From Kitasatospora sp. MAA4 (GTDB lineage Bacteria; Actinomycetota; Actinomycetes; Streptomycetales; Streptomycetaceae), in NCBI RefSeq assembly GCF_029893355.1, contig NZ_JARZAI010000010.1:1-64000 (forward strand): a stretch of DNA of 64,000 nt, in the 5' to 3' direction. The notes beneath the pieces were generated by a model that ran no database searches, had not been told where the DNA came from, and saw only the letters and a program-made list of their open reading frames with translations. Position numbers and translations under genes: made by a program. Positions 27,788-37,098 of the stretch are shown piece by piece. Position 1 is the first letter of the stretch. Each line of letters starts with the position of its first letter.

Positions 27788-27907
27788 ACGAGATCCTTTG
27801 GCCGATGTCGGCACTGGGGGAAGGCAGGTCGTTCCCGGTCCGGAACGAATGGCCGACACCGTCGATCGTACGAACGACTCGGGGCTGAAATCGCCGGGAA
27901 CAAGAGC

Positions 27908-28017
27908 CGATAACCCACGCATAAGGTTTCCCTCATCCGCGATTTCGGGGCCGCCCGGTGGCCTTCCCGACCCGGAAGGCGGCCTCAGGTCAGCGCAACC
28001 TTATGCGTTGATTAGGA
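27908..28017. promoter_or_regulatory. divergent promoter region with two OmpR-type direct repeats
   Basis: Between divergent genes starting at 27787 (minus) and 28207 (plus) lie two copies of the same element in opposite orientation. On the minus strand CTTATGC (27925-27919) and GTTATCG (27914-27908); on the plus strand CTTATGC (28000-28006) and ATTAGGA (28011-28017). In each pair the half-sites start 11 bp apart. The cores form a perfect 12-bp inverted repeat, ACGCATAAGGTT (27917-27928) and AACCTTATGCGT (27997-28008). TTA-rich words like these are rare in such GC-rich DNA, so this is a good candidate operator for a local OmpR-family regulator. Confidence 0.55.
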
Positions 28018-28206
28018 GCGGTTGTACTCGCGGGTTTCCGCGTCGAAGCGACCCTACGATCGGATCAGCCGGTCCTCCCTCTCCCCCGGAGAGCCAGCCT
28101 CTGCGCAAAGAGCAGCGGAACCCGAAATCCATTGCCGCCGCATTGCCGTCCCTCTCCGTCGAGGCTCTGCCAGGAGCCTCCCCCGAGCGATTTGGACACC
28201 ACCTGT

Positions 28207-30255
28207 ATGACCATCCCGGCTGCATTGTCCAACGAAGCATGGTGGCCGCCGCACGAACCACCGCGTCACGAGGAGCAACGGCCCCTGCCGCAGGCTTTCC
28301 AGGCACCGCAGCAGCCGTTCTGGGAGAGCCCCCGGCCGCAGGGGCCATGGCCACCGCAGACCCCGCTCGGGCAGGAACACGACGGGACGTGGCAGGGGTA
28401 CGAGCCGGCAGCGGCCCAGCCTGCCTGGTGGGCCGGTCCTCAGCAGCCCACCGGCGGCATGCCGTACGACACGCAGGCCCTGTACTACGTCCCACCGGTG
28501 CAGCCCCTGTACTACGTTCCGCCGGTGCAGCCGCCGCTCCAGCCCCTGGCGGGGTACCACCAGGTCCCGGTGGTGCAGGCATTCCAGGGTGAGACGCTGC
28601 CGGCCGTCCGGCCCACGCCGGAGCAACTGGAGCCCGCACCCGGGCAGTGGGTGGAGTTCGAGCCGGAGTTCGAGCCGGAGTTGGAGGTCGAGTCCGGGCT
28701 GGAGCTGGTGCCCTGGCTGGAGTTCGCCCCGGAGGAGTTCCTTCCCAAACTCGTCAGCGAGAGCGAGCCGGTGAAGGTCAGCGTGGACAACAACCGCTGC
28801 CACATCTACGGCATCTGCCAGCAGGAGGCCCCGGAGGTCTTCCGCATCTCCGAGGGCGGATCACTGCACTACACCGGCAACGTGCCGGCGAACCTCGCGG
28901 CCAAGGCGCGGCAGGCGGTCCGCTGCTGTCCGATGCAGGCCATCGCCATCAGCGGCGGCACGGCGTCCACCCCGGGCCGCTCGCGCGGTACAGCGGTACG
29001 ACGGGACGACTACCGCCGGATCGTGGTCGCCGGGGGCGGTCTGGCCGGGCTCAGCGCCGCGAGCAGACTGCGCGAGCGCGGCTTCGACGGCGAACTGGTC
29101 CTGGTCGGCGAGGAGTTGCACCGGCCCTACAGCCGGCCGCCGCTGTCCAAGCAGTTCCTGGCCGGTGAGTTGGACAGCGAGGATCTCACCTTCCGAGCCG
29201 ACGACTCCCTCGATGCCCACTGGCTGCTCGGCACCCACATGATCGGGCTGGACACCGAGAAGAGGACGCTGAGGCTCCGGGGCGGTGAACGGCTCCCCTA
29301 CGACGGCCTGGTGATCGCCACCGGCGTCGACGCCAAGCGGCTGCCGCTGTCCCCCGTCGTCAGCGACCGGATCCGCACGGTGCGGACTATGGCGGACGCG
29401 GCCGCGATCCAGCAGGCCATGCACGCCGCCCAGGCCCACCACGTGGTGATCCTCGGCGGCGGCTTCGTCGGCTGCGAACTCGCCTGCACCGCACGCGACC
29501 AGGGCATGGACGTCACCCTCGTGGTGCACAGCGCTCCGCTGCTGCGCAGGGTACTGGGCGGCAAACTGGGTGAAGTGGTCGGCCGCATCCAGGCCCGGGC
29601 CGGAGTCGACGTCCGGCTCAGCACGAAGATCAGCGAGTGGACCGACACCGGATCGGGGCTGCGCCTGCGCCTGGACGACGGCGAGGTGATCGACGCCGAT
29701 TTCGTCGTCCTGGGGCTGGGCAGCGTGCCGCGCACCGAATGGCTGGAAGGCAGCGGACTGGACGTCACCGACGGCGTGCTCTGCGACACCACCTGCCATG
29801 CCGTTGACCTGACCGGTCGTCCGGTACCCGGGGTCGTGGCCGCGGGCGACGTGGCCCGCTGGCCCAACGAGCGGTTCGACTCCACGCCCCGACGGGTGGA
29901 ACACCTGATCCACGCCGTCGAGATGGGCCAGCACGCCGCCGACTCCCTGCTCCACGGACCCGCGGAGGCCGAGATGTTCACCCCGGTCCCGCGCTTCTGG
30001 TCCGAGCAGCACGGGACCCGCCTCCAGGCCGTCGGCATGCCCGCGCTGGGAGAGCGGATGGAGATCGTCGAGGGTTCGCTGCGCTCCGAGAGCTTCGTCG
30101 CCGCCTACCGGCGCGACACGCCGCGGGGCACCCAACTGGTGGCCGCGGTGGCCTTCGACATGCCCCGACAGCTGCTGGACTACCGCGACCGCATCGGCCA
30201 CACCGGCGCGCTCGCGCAGACCCCGACCCTGAGCAGCAGGAGGAGGCGCCGATGA
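28207..30255 (+). CDS. ferredoxin-ferredoxin reductase fusion with repetitive N-terminus
   Basis: A 682-residue protein in three parts. Residues 1-190 are Pro/Gln/Trp- then Glu-rich, with a 9-residue tandem repeat (LYYVPPVQP twice, encoded at 28480-28533). Residues ~190-260 are a small ferredoxin (VDNNRCHIYGICQQEAPEVF, then RCCPMQAI) with three or four cluster Cys, as in P450-associated ferredoxins. Residues ~275-680 are an FAD/NAD(P)H ferredoxin reductase: FAD site IVVAGGGLAGLSAASRLRER, NAD site VVILGGGFVGCELACTA, and VVAAGDVARWPN. It should pass electrons from NAD(P)H via FAD to its own Fe-S cluster. No P450 is nearby, so the acceptor may be the local membrane cytochrome or Rieske proteins. 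ATG 28207 lacks a good SD. Confidence 0.82.
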   Translation: MTIPAALSNEAWWPPHEPPRHEEQRPLPQAFQAPQQPFWESPRPQGPWPPQTPLGQEHDGTWQGYEPAAAQPAWWAGPQQPTGGMPYDTQALYYVPPVQPLYYVPPVQPPLQPLAGYHQVPVVQAFQGETLPAVRPTPEQLEPAPGQWVEFEPEFEPELEVESGLELVPWLEFAPEEFLPKLVSESEPVKVSVDNNRCHIYGICQQEAPEVFRISEGGSLHYTGNVPANLAAKARQAVRCCPMQAIAISGGTASTPGRSRGTAVRRDDYRRIVVAGGGLAGLSAASRLRERGFDGELVLVGEELHRPYSRPPLSKQFLAGELDSEDLTFRADDSLDAHWLLGTHMIGLDTEKRTLRLRGGERLPYDGLVIATGVDAKRLPLSPVVSDRIRTVRTMADAAAIQQAMHAAQAHHVVILGGGFVGCELACTARDQGMDVTLVVHSAPLLRRVLGGKLGEVVGRIQARAGVDVRLSTKISEWTDTGSGLRLRLDDGEVIDADFVVLGLGSVPRTEWLEGSGLDVTDGVLCDTTCHAVDLTGRPVPGVVAAGDVARWPNERFDSTPRRVEHLIHAVEMGQHAADSLLHGPAEAEMFTPVPRFWSEQHGTRLQAVGMPALGERMEIVEGSLRSESFVAAYRRDTPRGTQLVAAVAFDMPRQLLDYRDRIGHTGALAQTPTLSSRRRRR

Positions 30256-30497
30256 GCCGCCGAGCAACCCGTCGCGGACGGAACTCACCCCGGCGGTCCG
30301 GTGACCGGCTGCCGTACCTGCGCAGCCTGCCGGCACGAAGGAACATCCGCTGGCCCTTCATCGCCGTGGTGATGTTCGCCGCCATGGGCCTCTACCTGCT
30401 GACCATGCTGACCGCGCCGCCGATGCCCCCCAGCAAGGCCCCGGCTCCTGGGAGCAGCAGCGTCGCGCCCCAACCGCCCGACAACCAGAACGCGTGA
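30252..30497 (+). CDS. small single-pass membrane protein
   Basis: An 81-residue protein with an Arg-rich N-terminus, one transmembrane helix (WPFIAVVMFAAMGLYLLTML) and a Pro/Ser-rich tail. Its ATG overlaps the stop of the reductase fusion (ATGA at 30252-30255), implying coupled expression. No family recognised; it could anchor or dock the reductase near the membrane, which is inference from position only. Confidence 0.65.
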   Translation: MSRRATRRGRNSPRRSGDRLPYLRSLPARRNIRWPFIAVVMFAAMGLYLLTMLTAPPMPPSKAPAPGSSSVAPQPPDNQNA

Positions 30498-30547
30498 CGC
30501 GCATCCGTCGTCCGCACCCGTCGCCAGATGTCGAGAGAGGGATCTCC

Positions 30548-31105
30548 ATGTCCGAGAACCTGAGTGCCCAAGCGCAGCAGACCGCACCCACCCGCCGTGC
30601 CGTGCTCTGCGGAACCGCCGGGATCGGCGGCGCGGCCGCCCTTGCCCTGTGCGGCTGTTCGTCGTCCGCGTCGGCGGGATCCGGATACGGCTCCGCTCCC
30701 AGCTCCACGGGGTCCGCCGCATCCGATGGAGCCGCCGGCGCCGGCGCGTCCGGTGCTCCCGCGTCCGGTGCCCCCGCGTCCGACGGTGCCGCAGATCCGT
30801 CGATGTCCACCGGCGGTACCGTCCTGGGCCAGGCGATGGACGTGCCGGTCGGCGGCGGCATGGTCTTCCCCGCCGCCAAGGTCGTCGTCACCCAGGCGAC
30901 CGCGGGACAGTACAAGGCCTTCAGCGCCGTCTGCACGCACAAGGGCTGCACCGTCTCCAGCGTCTCCGGCGGACTCATCAAGTGCCCCTGCCACGGCAGC
31001 ACCTTCAAGATCGCCGACGGCTCGGTCGCCGACGGACCGGCCCCCACCCCCCTGCCCCCGGTCCCGGTCAAGGTCGACAACGGGAAGCTGGTCCTGGGCA
31101 GTTGA
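30548..31105 (+). CDS. Tat-exported Rieske [2Fe-2S] lipoprotein, copy 2
   Basis: A 185-residue paralogue of the protein at 25720 with the same layout: twin-arginine lipoprotein signal (TRRAVLCGTAGIGGAAALAL, then CGC), a Gly/Ala/Ser-rich linker, and a Rieske domain with CTHKGC and CPCHGS. The Rieske domains of the two copies are near-identical over most of their length, pointing to a recent duplication; linkers differ. ATG 30548 follows GAGAGGGAT. It lies between the small membrane protein and the signal peptidase. Confidence 0.88.
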   Translation: MSENLSAQAQQTAPTRRAVLCGTAGIGGAAALALCGCSSSASAGSGYGSAPSSTGSAASDGAAGAGASGAPASGAPASDGAADPSMSTGGTVLGQAMDVPVGGGMVFPAAKVVVTQATAGQYKAFSAVCTHKGCTVSSVSGGLIKCPCHGSTFKIADGSVADGPAPTPLPPVPVKVDNGKLVLGS

Positions 31106-31178
31106 CCGCCTGCCCGTCCTGACAGCTGGACCGGCCGGGAGCGCTCGCCCAGGCCCTGCGCGCGAGAGAGAGGTACCG

Positions 31179-32120
31179 GTGGTCACCGAGACCAGGGGCG
31201 GGCGCGGGCTCGGCGCCAAGCACTCCCCATCCGGTGGGACGTACGCGGTGGCGTCCGGGGCGCCTGCCGTTCGGGGTCGTGCGGACAGGCGCAGGACTGC
31301 TCGGCGCGCCTCACGCCGCAGGAATCGGTCCCGTATGTACGAACTCCCGACGATCACGGTGGTGGCGCTGGCGATCGCCCTGCTGCTGAAGACCTTCCTC
31401 CTGCAGCTTTTCGTGATTCCCTCCGGTTCGATGCAGAACACGATCGACATCGGCGACCGGGTCGTGGTGGACAAGTTCAGTCCATGGCTCGGCAGCCGGC
31501 CGCAGCGCGGTGACGTGGTGGTGTTCAGGGATCCCGGCGGCTGGCTGGAGACCGGTCCGCAGCACGCTTCCGACGGGCCGGTACTACGCGGGGTGAAGGA
31601 GGCCTTCTCCTTCGTCGGCCTGCTGCCCTCCGACAGCAAGCAGGATCTGATCAAGCGGGTGATCGGGGTCGGCGGCGACACCGTGGCCTGCTGCGACGGC
31701 CGCGGCAGGCTCACCGTCAACGGCGTCGCGGTGGACGAGCCCTATCTCGCGCCCGGCAACGCGCCGTCCCAGCAGCCCTTCAGCGTAACCGTCCCCAGCG
31801 GCCGACTGTGGGTGATGGGCGACCACCGCGACGTGTCCGCCGACTCGCGCTTCCACATGGACGGTCCCGGCCACGGGACCATTCCGCTGGCGAACGTGGT
31901 GGGCCGAGGAGTCGCGATCGCCTGGCCGCTCTCGCGTCTCCGGCTCCTCGGTGCGCCGGCCTCACTCGCATCGCTCCCGGCTGCCGCCGGACCCGTGAAC
32001 GGCGGGCAACCCGCCGGCCGCATCCCGCTCCCGGCACAACGGCACCCCGCCGTGGGCGTGTTGAGCCTCGCCTTCCCCGCCTCGGCGTACCGCAGGAAAA
32101 ACGGAGCCAGAAATCCATGA
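31179..32120 (+). CDS. type I signal peptidase
   Basis: A 313-residue membrane protease. A basic N-terminus precedes a transmembrane helix ([20 protein letters not shown]) and the catalytic Ser84 in [10 protein letters not shown]; the general-base Lys159 is in [27 protein letters not shown] forms the later S26 box. It would remove Sec signals outside the membrane. Signal peptidases are usually housekeeping, so one embedded among exported redox proteins suggests a dedicated substrate, for example the paired secreted proteins. GTG 31179 has AGAGAGAGG five bases upstream. Confidence 0.88.
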   Translation: MVTETRGGRGLGAKHSPSGGTYAVASGAPAVRGRADRRRTARRASRRRNRSRMYELPTITVVALAIALLLKTFLLQLFVIPSGSMQNTIDIGDRVVVDKFSPWLGSRPQRGDVVVFRDPGGWLETGPQHASDGPVLRGVKEAFSFVGLLPSDSKQDLIKRVIGVGGDTVACCDGRGRLTVNGVAVDEPYLAPGNAPSQQPFSVTVPSGRLWVMGDHRDVSADSRFHMDGPGHGTIPLANVVGRGVAIAWPLSRLRLLGAPASLASLPAAAGPVNGGQPAGRIPLPAQRHPAVGVLSLAFPASAYRRKNGARNP

Positions 32121-32890
32121 CCCAGATGTCCGACACACTGCCCTCCATCGGCGCCGAGGGCGATCTGTCGAGCAGCCTCCGCGCGCGATTCGGCAACGCC
32201 CTCCCGGTACTTGCCGTCGTTCTTCTCGTCGCGGTGCTGTCCCTGCTCGCGATGCGACCGGCCGTGGCCGCGACTCCCATACCGGGCTCGCCCCTCGACG
32301 CCTACGACAGGCAGATTCCGTACGACATGGGCGCCCACGAGATCGCTCGACTGAGCGCGATCATCTCCTACACGCTGATGGTGGCCACGGTCGTCCTCGG
32401 CATCGTGCTGCGGATGCGCTACTTCCAACGCAACGTCAACCGCGGCACGGTGTACGGCGCGCACATGACCATCGCCCTCTCGGCGTTGATCTTCGGAGCC
32501 GTTCACGGCCTGACCTTCACCTACCAGCCCGTGTGGGACATCGATACCGCCAGACTCCTCATCCCGTTCACCGGCGGCCGGCAACGCGTTCCCGTCGGTC
32601 TCGGCATCCTGGGCCTGGAACTGGCCGTCGCGGTCGGATGCTCCGTGTGGCTGCAACAGCGACTCGGGTACAGACGGTGGCTGAGGTTCCACCAACTCTC
32701 GTACGTGGCCTTCGGATTGATCTGGCTGCACATCTTCACCGTCCATCCGGAACCGCGCCACCTCGACCTCGTCGCCATCGGCATCGCGGCAGGCTTCCTG
32801 TCCTGCCTGCTGGCCTTCCTGATCCGGGCCCTGCCCTCCCGGTCACGGCTCAACCAGCACTCCTTCCCCGGCGAGCGGGGAGCGCGCTGA
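32117..32890 (+). CDS. ferric-reductase-like transmembrane cytochrome b
   Basis: A 257-residue membrane protein with about six helices and paired histidines suited to haem: [33 protein letters not shown] and [20 protein letters not shown]. This is the ferric-reductase/YedZ-like domain without attached flavin or NAD domains, so it would need a separate electron donor; the ferredoxin-reductase fusion two to four genes upstream is the obvious candidate. It could carry electrons across the membrane to the Rieske lipoproteins. Overlaps the signal peptidase stop by four bases. Confidence 0.75.
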   Translation: MTQMSDTLPSIGAEGDLSSSLRARFGNALPVLAVVLLVAVLSLLAMRPAVAATPIPGSPLDAYDRQIPYDMGAHEIARLSAIISYTLMVATVVLGIVLRMRYFQRNVNRGTVYGAHMTIALSALIFGAVHGLTFTYQPVWDIDTARLLIPFTGGRQRVPVGLGILGLELAVAVGCSVWLQQRLGYRRWLRFHQLSYVAFGLIWLHIFTVHPEPRHLDLVAIGIAAGFLSCLLAFLIRALPSRSRLNQHSFPGERGAR

Positions 32891-33699
32891 TGACACCCAT
32901 GGAATCGTCGCGGGAATCGTCCCGGCGCAAGCTCATCTCCTGGCTGTCGCACGACCTGCGCGCACCCCTGGCCGGGCTGCGCGCGATGGCCGAAGCGCTG
33001 GAGGACGGTGTCGCCGAAGACCCGCACCGCTACTACGGCCAGATCCGCACCGAGGTACTGCGCCTCACCCGCATGGTCGACGACCTGTTCGAGCTCTCCC
33101 ACCGGCAGCCCGGCACGCTGGGCCTCTCCCTGTGCCGGGTCTCGGTCTACGACCTGGTGGGCGACGCCATCGTCGGCGCCTCTCCGCTGGCCCGCGAGCG
33201 CGGCGTGCGGCTGCTGGACGGACACGTCGAACCGGCCCCCGTCCACGTGGACGACCGGGAGATCGCCCGGGTGCTGGCCAACCTGCTGACCAACGCCATC
33301 CGCCACACCCCGGCCGAGGGCGTCGTGGCGGTCGCCGCCCACCGGGAGGCGCACACCGTGGTGCTCTCCGTCACGGACGAGTGCGGCGGCATACCAGAAC
33401 ACGAACTGGCGAGGGTGTTCGACCCCGGATGGCGGGGCGGCGACGCCCGAACCGCGGCCCTGCCCCGCCCCGCCGATGCCGTGAACTCCGCAGGCGCGGT
33501 AGCCGCTTCGCCCATCGACGGCCAGGCCGGGCTGGGCCTGGCGATCGTGCGGGAGATCGTGGAGGCGCATGCCGGGCGAGCCGGCGTACGCAACGTCAGC
33601 GGCGGTTGCTGCTTCGAGATCGTCCTGCCCGCCGCCGGCCCCACGGACAGCCGCAAGGCGACCCACCAGAGCGGCAGAGCTGAAAGCGCCCGCCGGTGA
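32890..33699 (+). CDS. sensor histidine kinase without membrane or sensor domain
   Basis: A 269-residue kinase core: HisKA box with the phospho-acceptor His in [20 protein letters not shown], then HATPase with N box [15 protein letters not shown]1 DECGGIP and G2 [16 protein letters not shown]. No transmembrane segment or sensory domain precedes it, so it is probably cytoplasmic and may sense through a partner such as the overlapping cytochrome (start shares one base with its stop). Its cognate regulator could be either OmpR-type protein in this island. Confidence 0.85.
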   Translation: MTPMESSRESSRRKLISWLSHDLRAPLAGLRAMAEALEDGVAEDPHRYYGQIRTEVLRLTRMVDDLFELSHRQPGTLGLSLCRVSVYDLVGDAIVGASPLARERGVRLLDGHVEPAPVHVDDREIARVLANLLTNAIRHTPAEGVVAVAAHREAHTVVLSVTDECGGIPEHELARVFDPGWRGGDARTAALPRPADAVNSAGAVAASPIDGQAGLGLAIVREIVEAHAGRAGVRNVSGGCCFEIVLPAAGPTDSRKATHQSGRAESARR

Positions 33700-33758
33700 A
33701 ACATCAGCGTCGCCCATCAACACCGTAGGTTCCATTGCCGACGACAGGGAGTCGTGTC

Positions 33759-34772
33759 ATGACAGGTACGCAATTCTGCCCACGCTGCGGCCGGGCGGCG
33801 GAGGCAGGACAACGTTGCGATCATCGCAGCGACGGCTGGACTGGCATGGCCACCCGCGAACAGCCGTTCCTCCTGCCCTGTGCGGCCGACCGTCGAACGC
33901 CTGGCGCAGCCGCGTCCGGGGTCGATACCGCGATTCTCGCGTTCGACACGGCCTTTCCCTCGGCCGAACCGACCGAGCCGACCGAGCCGACCGAGGAAGG
34001 ACGAGAAGGGGAAGAGGGAGAGGAGGCAGAGGCGCAGAGGGCGGACAGCCGCGGCGGGAGCACCCGCCGCCGAATCTCGCTGACCGGCAACGGCACTCGG
34101 CGGCTTCCGTGGACGGTCGCCGGCATGGCCGCCGTGGCACTGATCGCAGCGGCGGCGGTGTCGGTCCAACTCGTCGCGCTGACTGCCCCGACCACGACCG
34201 AGCCGGGCGGGACGGCCATCGCCGTATCCGATGCCCCCTCCCCCGACGCGAGCTACACCTTGCCTGCGACGGCGACGCCCCCCGCCGCGAGCACCCCGCC
34301 GGACGCCTCCACGGCGTCGGCCACTGCACCGGCAGCCACGCCGTCGGCGGTCACGGCCACGCAGTCGACCCACAACCCGCCCGTCAGCAGCCGGCCCTCA
34401 CCGATGCCCATCGACGCTCAGCCCGTCCCCGCGGTGCTGGTCGACCCGGCGTCGGGCCGCTGCCTGAACGTCGACACCGCTGACAGCAGCGTGGGACTCC
34501 GGTCCTGCGACGGCCGTCCCACCCAGCAGTGGGTCGCCACCGCCCATGCGGAACTGCGCACCCAGGACACCGGACTCTGCCTGGCCCCCAGCTCGGACGC
34601 CGTCCAGCCCGGTACGCGGGTGATGGTCCGCTCGTGCACCGGATCGGCAAGCCAGCAGTGGACGGCCCAGTCGGGCGGAAGTCTGTTCAACCCCTCGTCC
34701 GGTCTGTGCCTGGACGTACTCAGCGGGTACACCAACAGCACTGCTCCGCTGCAACTGTGGACCTGCGCGTAG
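33759..34772 (+). CDS. membrane protein with N-terminal zinc-ribbon-like motif and extracellular ricin-type lectin
   Basis: A 337-residue protein with a cytoplasmic CPRCGRAAEAGQRC zinc-ribbon-like start, a Glu/Pro-rich segment (about 70-100), one transmembrane helix (WTVAGMAAVALIAAAAVSVQ), an extracytoplasmic Ala/Thr/Pro linker and a C-terminal ricin B-type beta-trefoil with repeated Q-x-W endings (TQQWVATA, SQQWTAQ, LQLWTC). It may bind glycans at the cell surface. SD ACAGGGA. Transcribed with the kinase (60-bp gap) or alone. Confidence 0.75.
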   Translation: MTGTQFCPRCGRAAEAGQRCDHRSDGWTGMATREQPFLLPCAADRRTPGAAASGVDTAILAFDTAFPSAEPTEPTEPTEEGREGEEGEEAEAQRADSRGGSTRRRISLTGNGTRRLPWTVAGMAAVALIAAAAVSVQLVALTAPTTTEPGGTAIAVSDAPSPDASYTLPATATPPAASTPPDASTASATAPAATPSAVTATQSTHNPPVSSRPSPMPIDAQPVPAVLVDPASGRCLNVDTADSSVGLRSCDGRPTQQWVATAHAELRTQDTGLCLAPSSDAVQPGTRVMVRSCTGSASQQWTAQSGGSLFNPSSGLCLDVLSGYTNSTAPLQLWTCA

Positions 34773-34904
34773 CCCGGACGGGCCATCGGTACCGCAGCGA
34801 CGCCGCCCGGACCCGCGTCGGCACCGGAGTACAGCGCGCAGGCGGCCCGGCACGCGACTCCGGCTCCGTGAACGGGTCGGCCGGTCCTATCGATTGGAGA
34901 CCGC

Positions 34905-34918
34905 TACGGTGTGCGCCA
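34905..34918 (+). promoter_or_regulatory. putative leaderless start of the first OmpR-type regulator
   Basis: TACGGT (34905-34910) sits seven bases before the ATG at 34918, the spacing of a -10 box to a transcription start on the initiation codon, and there is no SD. The same 17 bases CTACGGTGTGCGCCATG precede and include the start of the paralogous regulator at 37811. No good -35 is visible, so activation by a bound regulator would be needed. Confidence 0.4.
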
Positions 34919-35640
34919 TGTCGTCCGTCCTCGTCGTCGAGGACGACCCCGCTATTCGAACTTCCCTGATCGAGGTCCTGACCGGCCACGGACTGCTGGT
35001 GCGCAGTTCTCCTGACGGCTTCGGGGCGCTGCGCGAGATCACCCGGTGGCTGCCCGACGCGGTCGTGCTCGACCTGGGCCTGCCCGACCTGGACGGCGCG
35101 GAAGCGCTCCGGATGATCCGCGGCCTGTCGCAGGTCCCGGTCCTGGTGGCCACCGCCCGCGACGACGACGCGGAGATCATCAGACTCCTCAACGCGGGCG
35201 CCGACGACTACCTGGTCAAGCCCTTCTCCGGCGGGCAGCTCATCGCCCGCCTGACGGCCGTGCTGCGCCGCTCCGCCGCTTCCGGCGCCGGGCCCGGCGC
35301 CCTCGGCGCGCCTGGTGGCGCACCGGATCCGGGCCATGCGCCCATGGTCACCGGCGAATTGCGGATCGACCCGCTGGCGCGAACCGTCCATCTCGGCGAC
35401 CGGGAAGTGGGACTGACGCGCCGCGAGTTCGACCTGCTGGCCTTCCTGGCCCGCAACGCCGGACGGGTCATCTCCAAGCGGCAGCTCCTCGCCGAGGTGT
35501 GGCGCCAGCCGTACGTGGAGGAGCAGACCGTCGACGTGCACCTGTCCGGTCTGCGCCGCAAGCTGGGCGAACGGGCCTCCCGGCCCCGCTACCTGCACAC
35601 CGTACGGGGCGTCGGGGTGAAGCTGGTGTCGCCCTCGTGA
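34918..35640 (+). CDS. OmpR/PhoB-family response regulator, copy 1
   Basis: A 240-residue regulator: receiver domain (SSVLVVEDDPAIRTSLIEVL, phospho-acceptor Asp in VVLDLGLPDLDG, conserved Lys in YLVKPFSGGQL) and a C-terminal winged helix (REFDLLAFLARNAGRVISKR, HLSGLRRKLGERA). Highly similar to the regulator at 37095 over its full length, indicating duplication. No kinase gene is directly coupled to it; the short kinase at 32890 is the nearest on the same strand. It ends 39 bp from the convergent kinase gene. Confidence 0.9.
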   Translation: MSSVLVVEDDPAIRTSLIEVLTGHGLLVRSSPDGFGALREITRWLPDAVVLDLGLPDLDGAEALRMIRGLSQVPVLVATARDDDAEIIRLLNAGADDYLVKPFSGGQLIARLTAVLRRSAASGAGPGALGAPGGAPDPGHAPMVTGELRIDPLARTVHLGDREVGLTRREFDLLAFLARNAGRVISKRQLLAEVWRQPYVEEQTVDVHLSGLRRKLGERASRPRYLHTVRGVGVKLVSPS

Positions 35641-35679
35641 GGGCCGCAGCTGGGTCTGCTCACGTTGCGTCGGAGCCGC

Positions 35680-37098
35680 TCAGGCTCCCTGGGTGATGCG
35701 CCGGGCCTCCCCGGCCCTGCGACGCCGGTGACCCCACGGCCGGACGAGCACGCGGCGCGGCTCCGAGTCCAGGCTGAGGAGCACCTCCACCCGCGCTCCG
35801 CCCAGTGGGCTGCGCCGGATCCGCACGTCACCGCGGGTCAAGTCGGCGGCGCTGCGGGCGATGTCGAGCCCGAGGCCGGTGGAGCCGCCCGTGCTGACCC
35901 CGCGCGAGAGCGCGCCGGCCGGGTCCTCGATGCCGCTCCCGCCGTCCTCGACCACCAGGACGACGCTCTGCGCCGTCCGCTGCACGCTCACCGCGAAGCC
36001 GGTCCCCTGCGGCGTGTGCCGGAAGACGTTGCCGACCAGGGCGTCGACGACCGCGGCCAGGTCGTCCTCCGGCAGCCGGACGGGCGTCGGTTCGTCGGTC
36101 GCCTCGAAGGTGCACGCGCGGCCCTGCTGCTCGGCGAGCACCGACCAGAAGCCGACGCGGTGCCTGGCCAGTTCGGCCACCTGGCACGACCGGGCGGAGG
36201 ACTGCCCGGAGCGGGCGCCGCCGTCCCGGCGTCCGATCGCGCCGCTCGGGTCCACCGGTCGGGTGGACAGGGGTGTCCGGGCGGCCAGGATGATCGAGTC
36301 CAGTTCGGCCTCGAGATGGTGAATCGCCGTGGCCGCCCGTTCCGCCCCCTGGACCGGGCCGATCTGCTCGACCGCGAGGTGCAGCGCGGTCAGCGGGGTC
36401 CGCAGCCGGTGCGACAGATCAGCGACCAACTCACGTTCGGTCGCCAGGAGTTGTTTCACATGGTCGGCCATGGAGTTGAACGCCAGACCGGCCTCGTAGA
36501 GGTCCGCGGGCCCGGCCGGCTCCACCCGTACGTCCAGGTGGCCGGCCCCCAGTGCCGCCGAGGCCTGGGAGAGCCGGCGCGAGGCCCGCACCGCCCGCGC
36601 ACCGAGCCGGTCGGCCACCAGCACCGAGCCGATCACCAGGCCCAGCGCCAGAAGTGACATCACCACCCAGGCTCGGGTCACCCCCCGGACGAGCTCTGCC
36701 TGCGGGACGAACTCCTCGACGACGGCGACCCGGTCGGGGTTCAGGAAGACCGGTTGCAGGTACTCCCACCCGCCGGGGACGTCACGGCTGACGGACTCCC
36801 GGTCCTGAACGGCCTGGCCCAGCATCTGGGCCGAGGCGTGCGTGGTGCCGACGACCTGCCCGTCCGGCAGGTGCAGACAGAGCCGGTCCGAGGAGTCCAA
36901 CCGAGCCACCACCGGTGCCAGATCCGCAGGTTGGCTGGACTGGGCGAGAGCAGCCACCGCCACCGCGGCCCGCTGCTGCGCGGCCGCGGTCGCCTCGGCG
37001 TGCACCTGGGTGCGCAGCAGCAGGGCGAGCGGAACCAGGAAGGACACCGCCACCATCGAGGTCGCCACCAGCGCGACCGTGGCCAGGGTGGCTCTCAC
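35680..37098 (-). CDS. membrane sensor histidine kinase
   Basis: A 472-residue kinase with two transmembrane helices (TLATVALVATSMVAVSFLVP and VVMSLLALGLVIGSVLVADR) flanking an extracytoplasmic domain of ~130 residues, a HAMP-like linker, HisKA with LVADLSHRLRTPLTALHLAV, and HATPase (LVGNVFRHTPQGTG, VVEDGGSGIEDP, STGLGLDIARSAA). GTG 37098 overlaps the stop of the response regulator (GTGA), so the two form a standard two-component operon. The C-terminus ends in a basic tail. Confidence 0.88.
   Translation of the reverse strand: MRATLATVALVATSMVAVSFLVPLALLLRTQVHAEATAAAQQRAAVAVAALAQSSQPADLAPVVARLDSSDRLCLHLPDGQVVGTTHASAQMLGQAVQDRESVSRDVPGGWEYLQPVFLNPDRVAVVEEFVPQAELVRGVTRAWVVMSLLALGLVIGSVLVADRLGARAVRASRRLSQASAALGAGHLDVRVEPAGPADLYEAGLAFNSMADHVKQLLATERELVADLSHRLRTPLTALHLAVEQIGPVQGAERAATAIHHLEAELDSIILAARTPLSTRPVDPSGAIGRRDGGARSGQSSARSCQVAELARHRVGFWSVLAEQQGRACTFEATDEPTPVRLPEDDLAAVVDALVGNVFRHTPQGTGFAVSVQRTAQSVVLVVEDGGSGIEDPAGALSRGVSTGGSTGLGLDIARSAADLTRGDVRIRRSPLGGARVEVLLSLDSEPRRVLVRPWGHRRRRAGEARRITQGA

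Noticed and set aside
28207..30255. P450 redox-partner system
   Set aside because: The ferredoxin/reductase fusion suits a P450, but no P450 (no F-x-x-G-x-R-x-C-x-G) is in the window; the local cytochrome and Rieske proteins are better candidate partners.
35672..35688. GGAGCC/GGCTCC hairpin as a convergent terminator
   Set aside because: A 6-bp stem that lies mostly inside the end of the kinase coding region; too weak to call.
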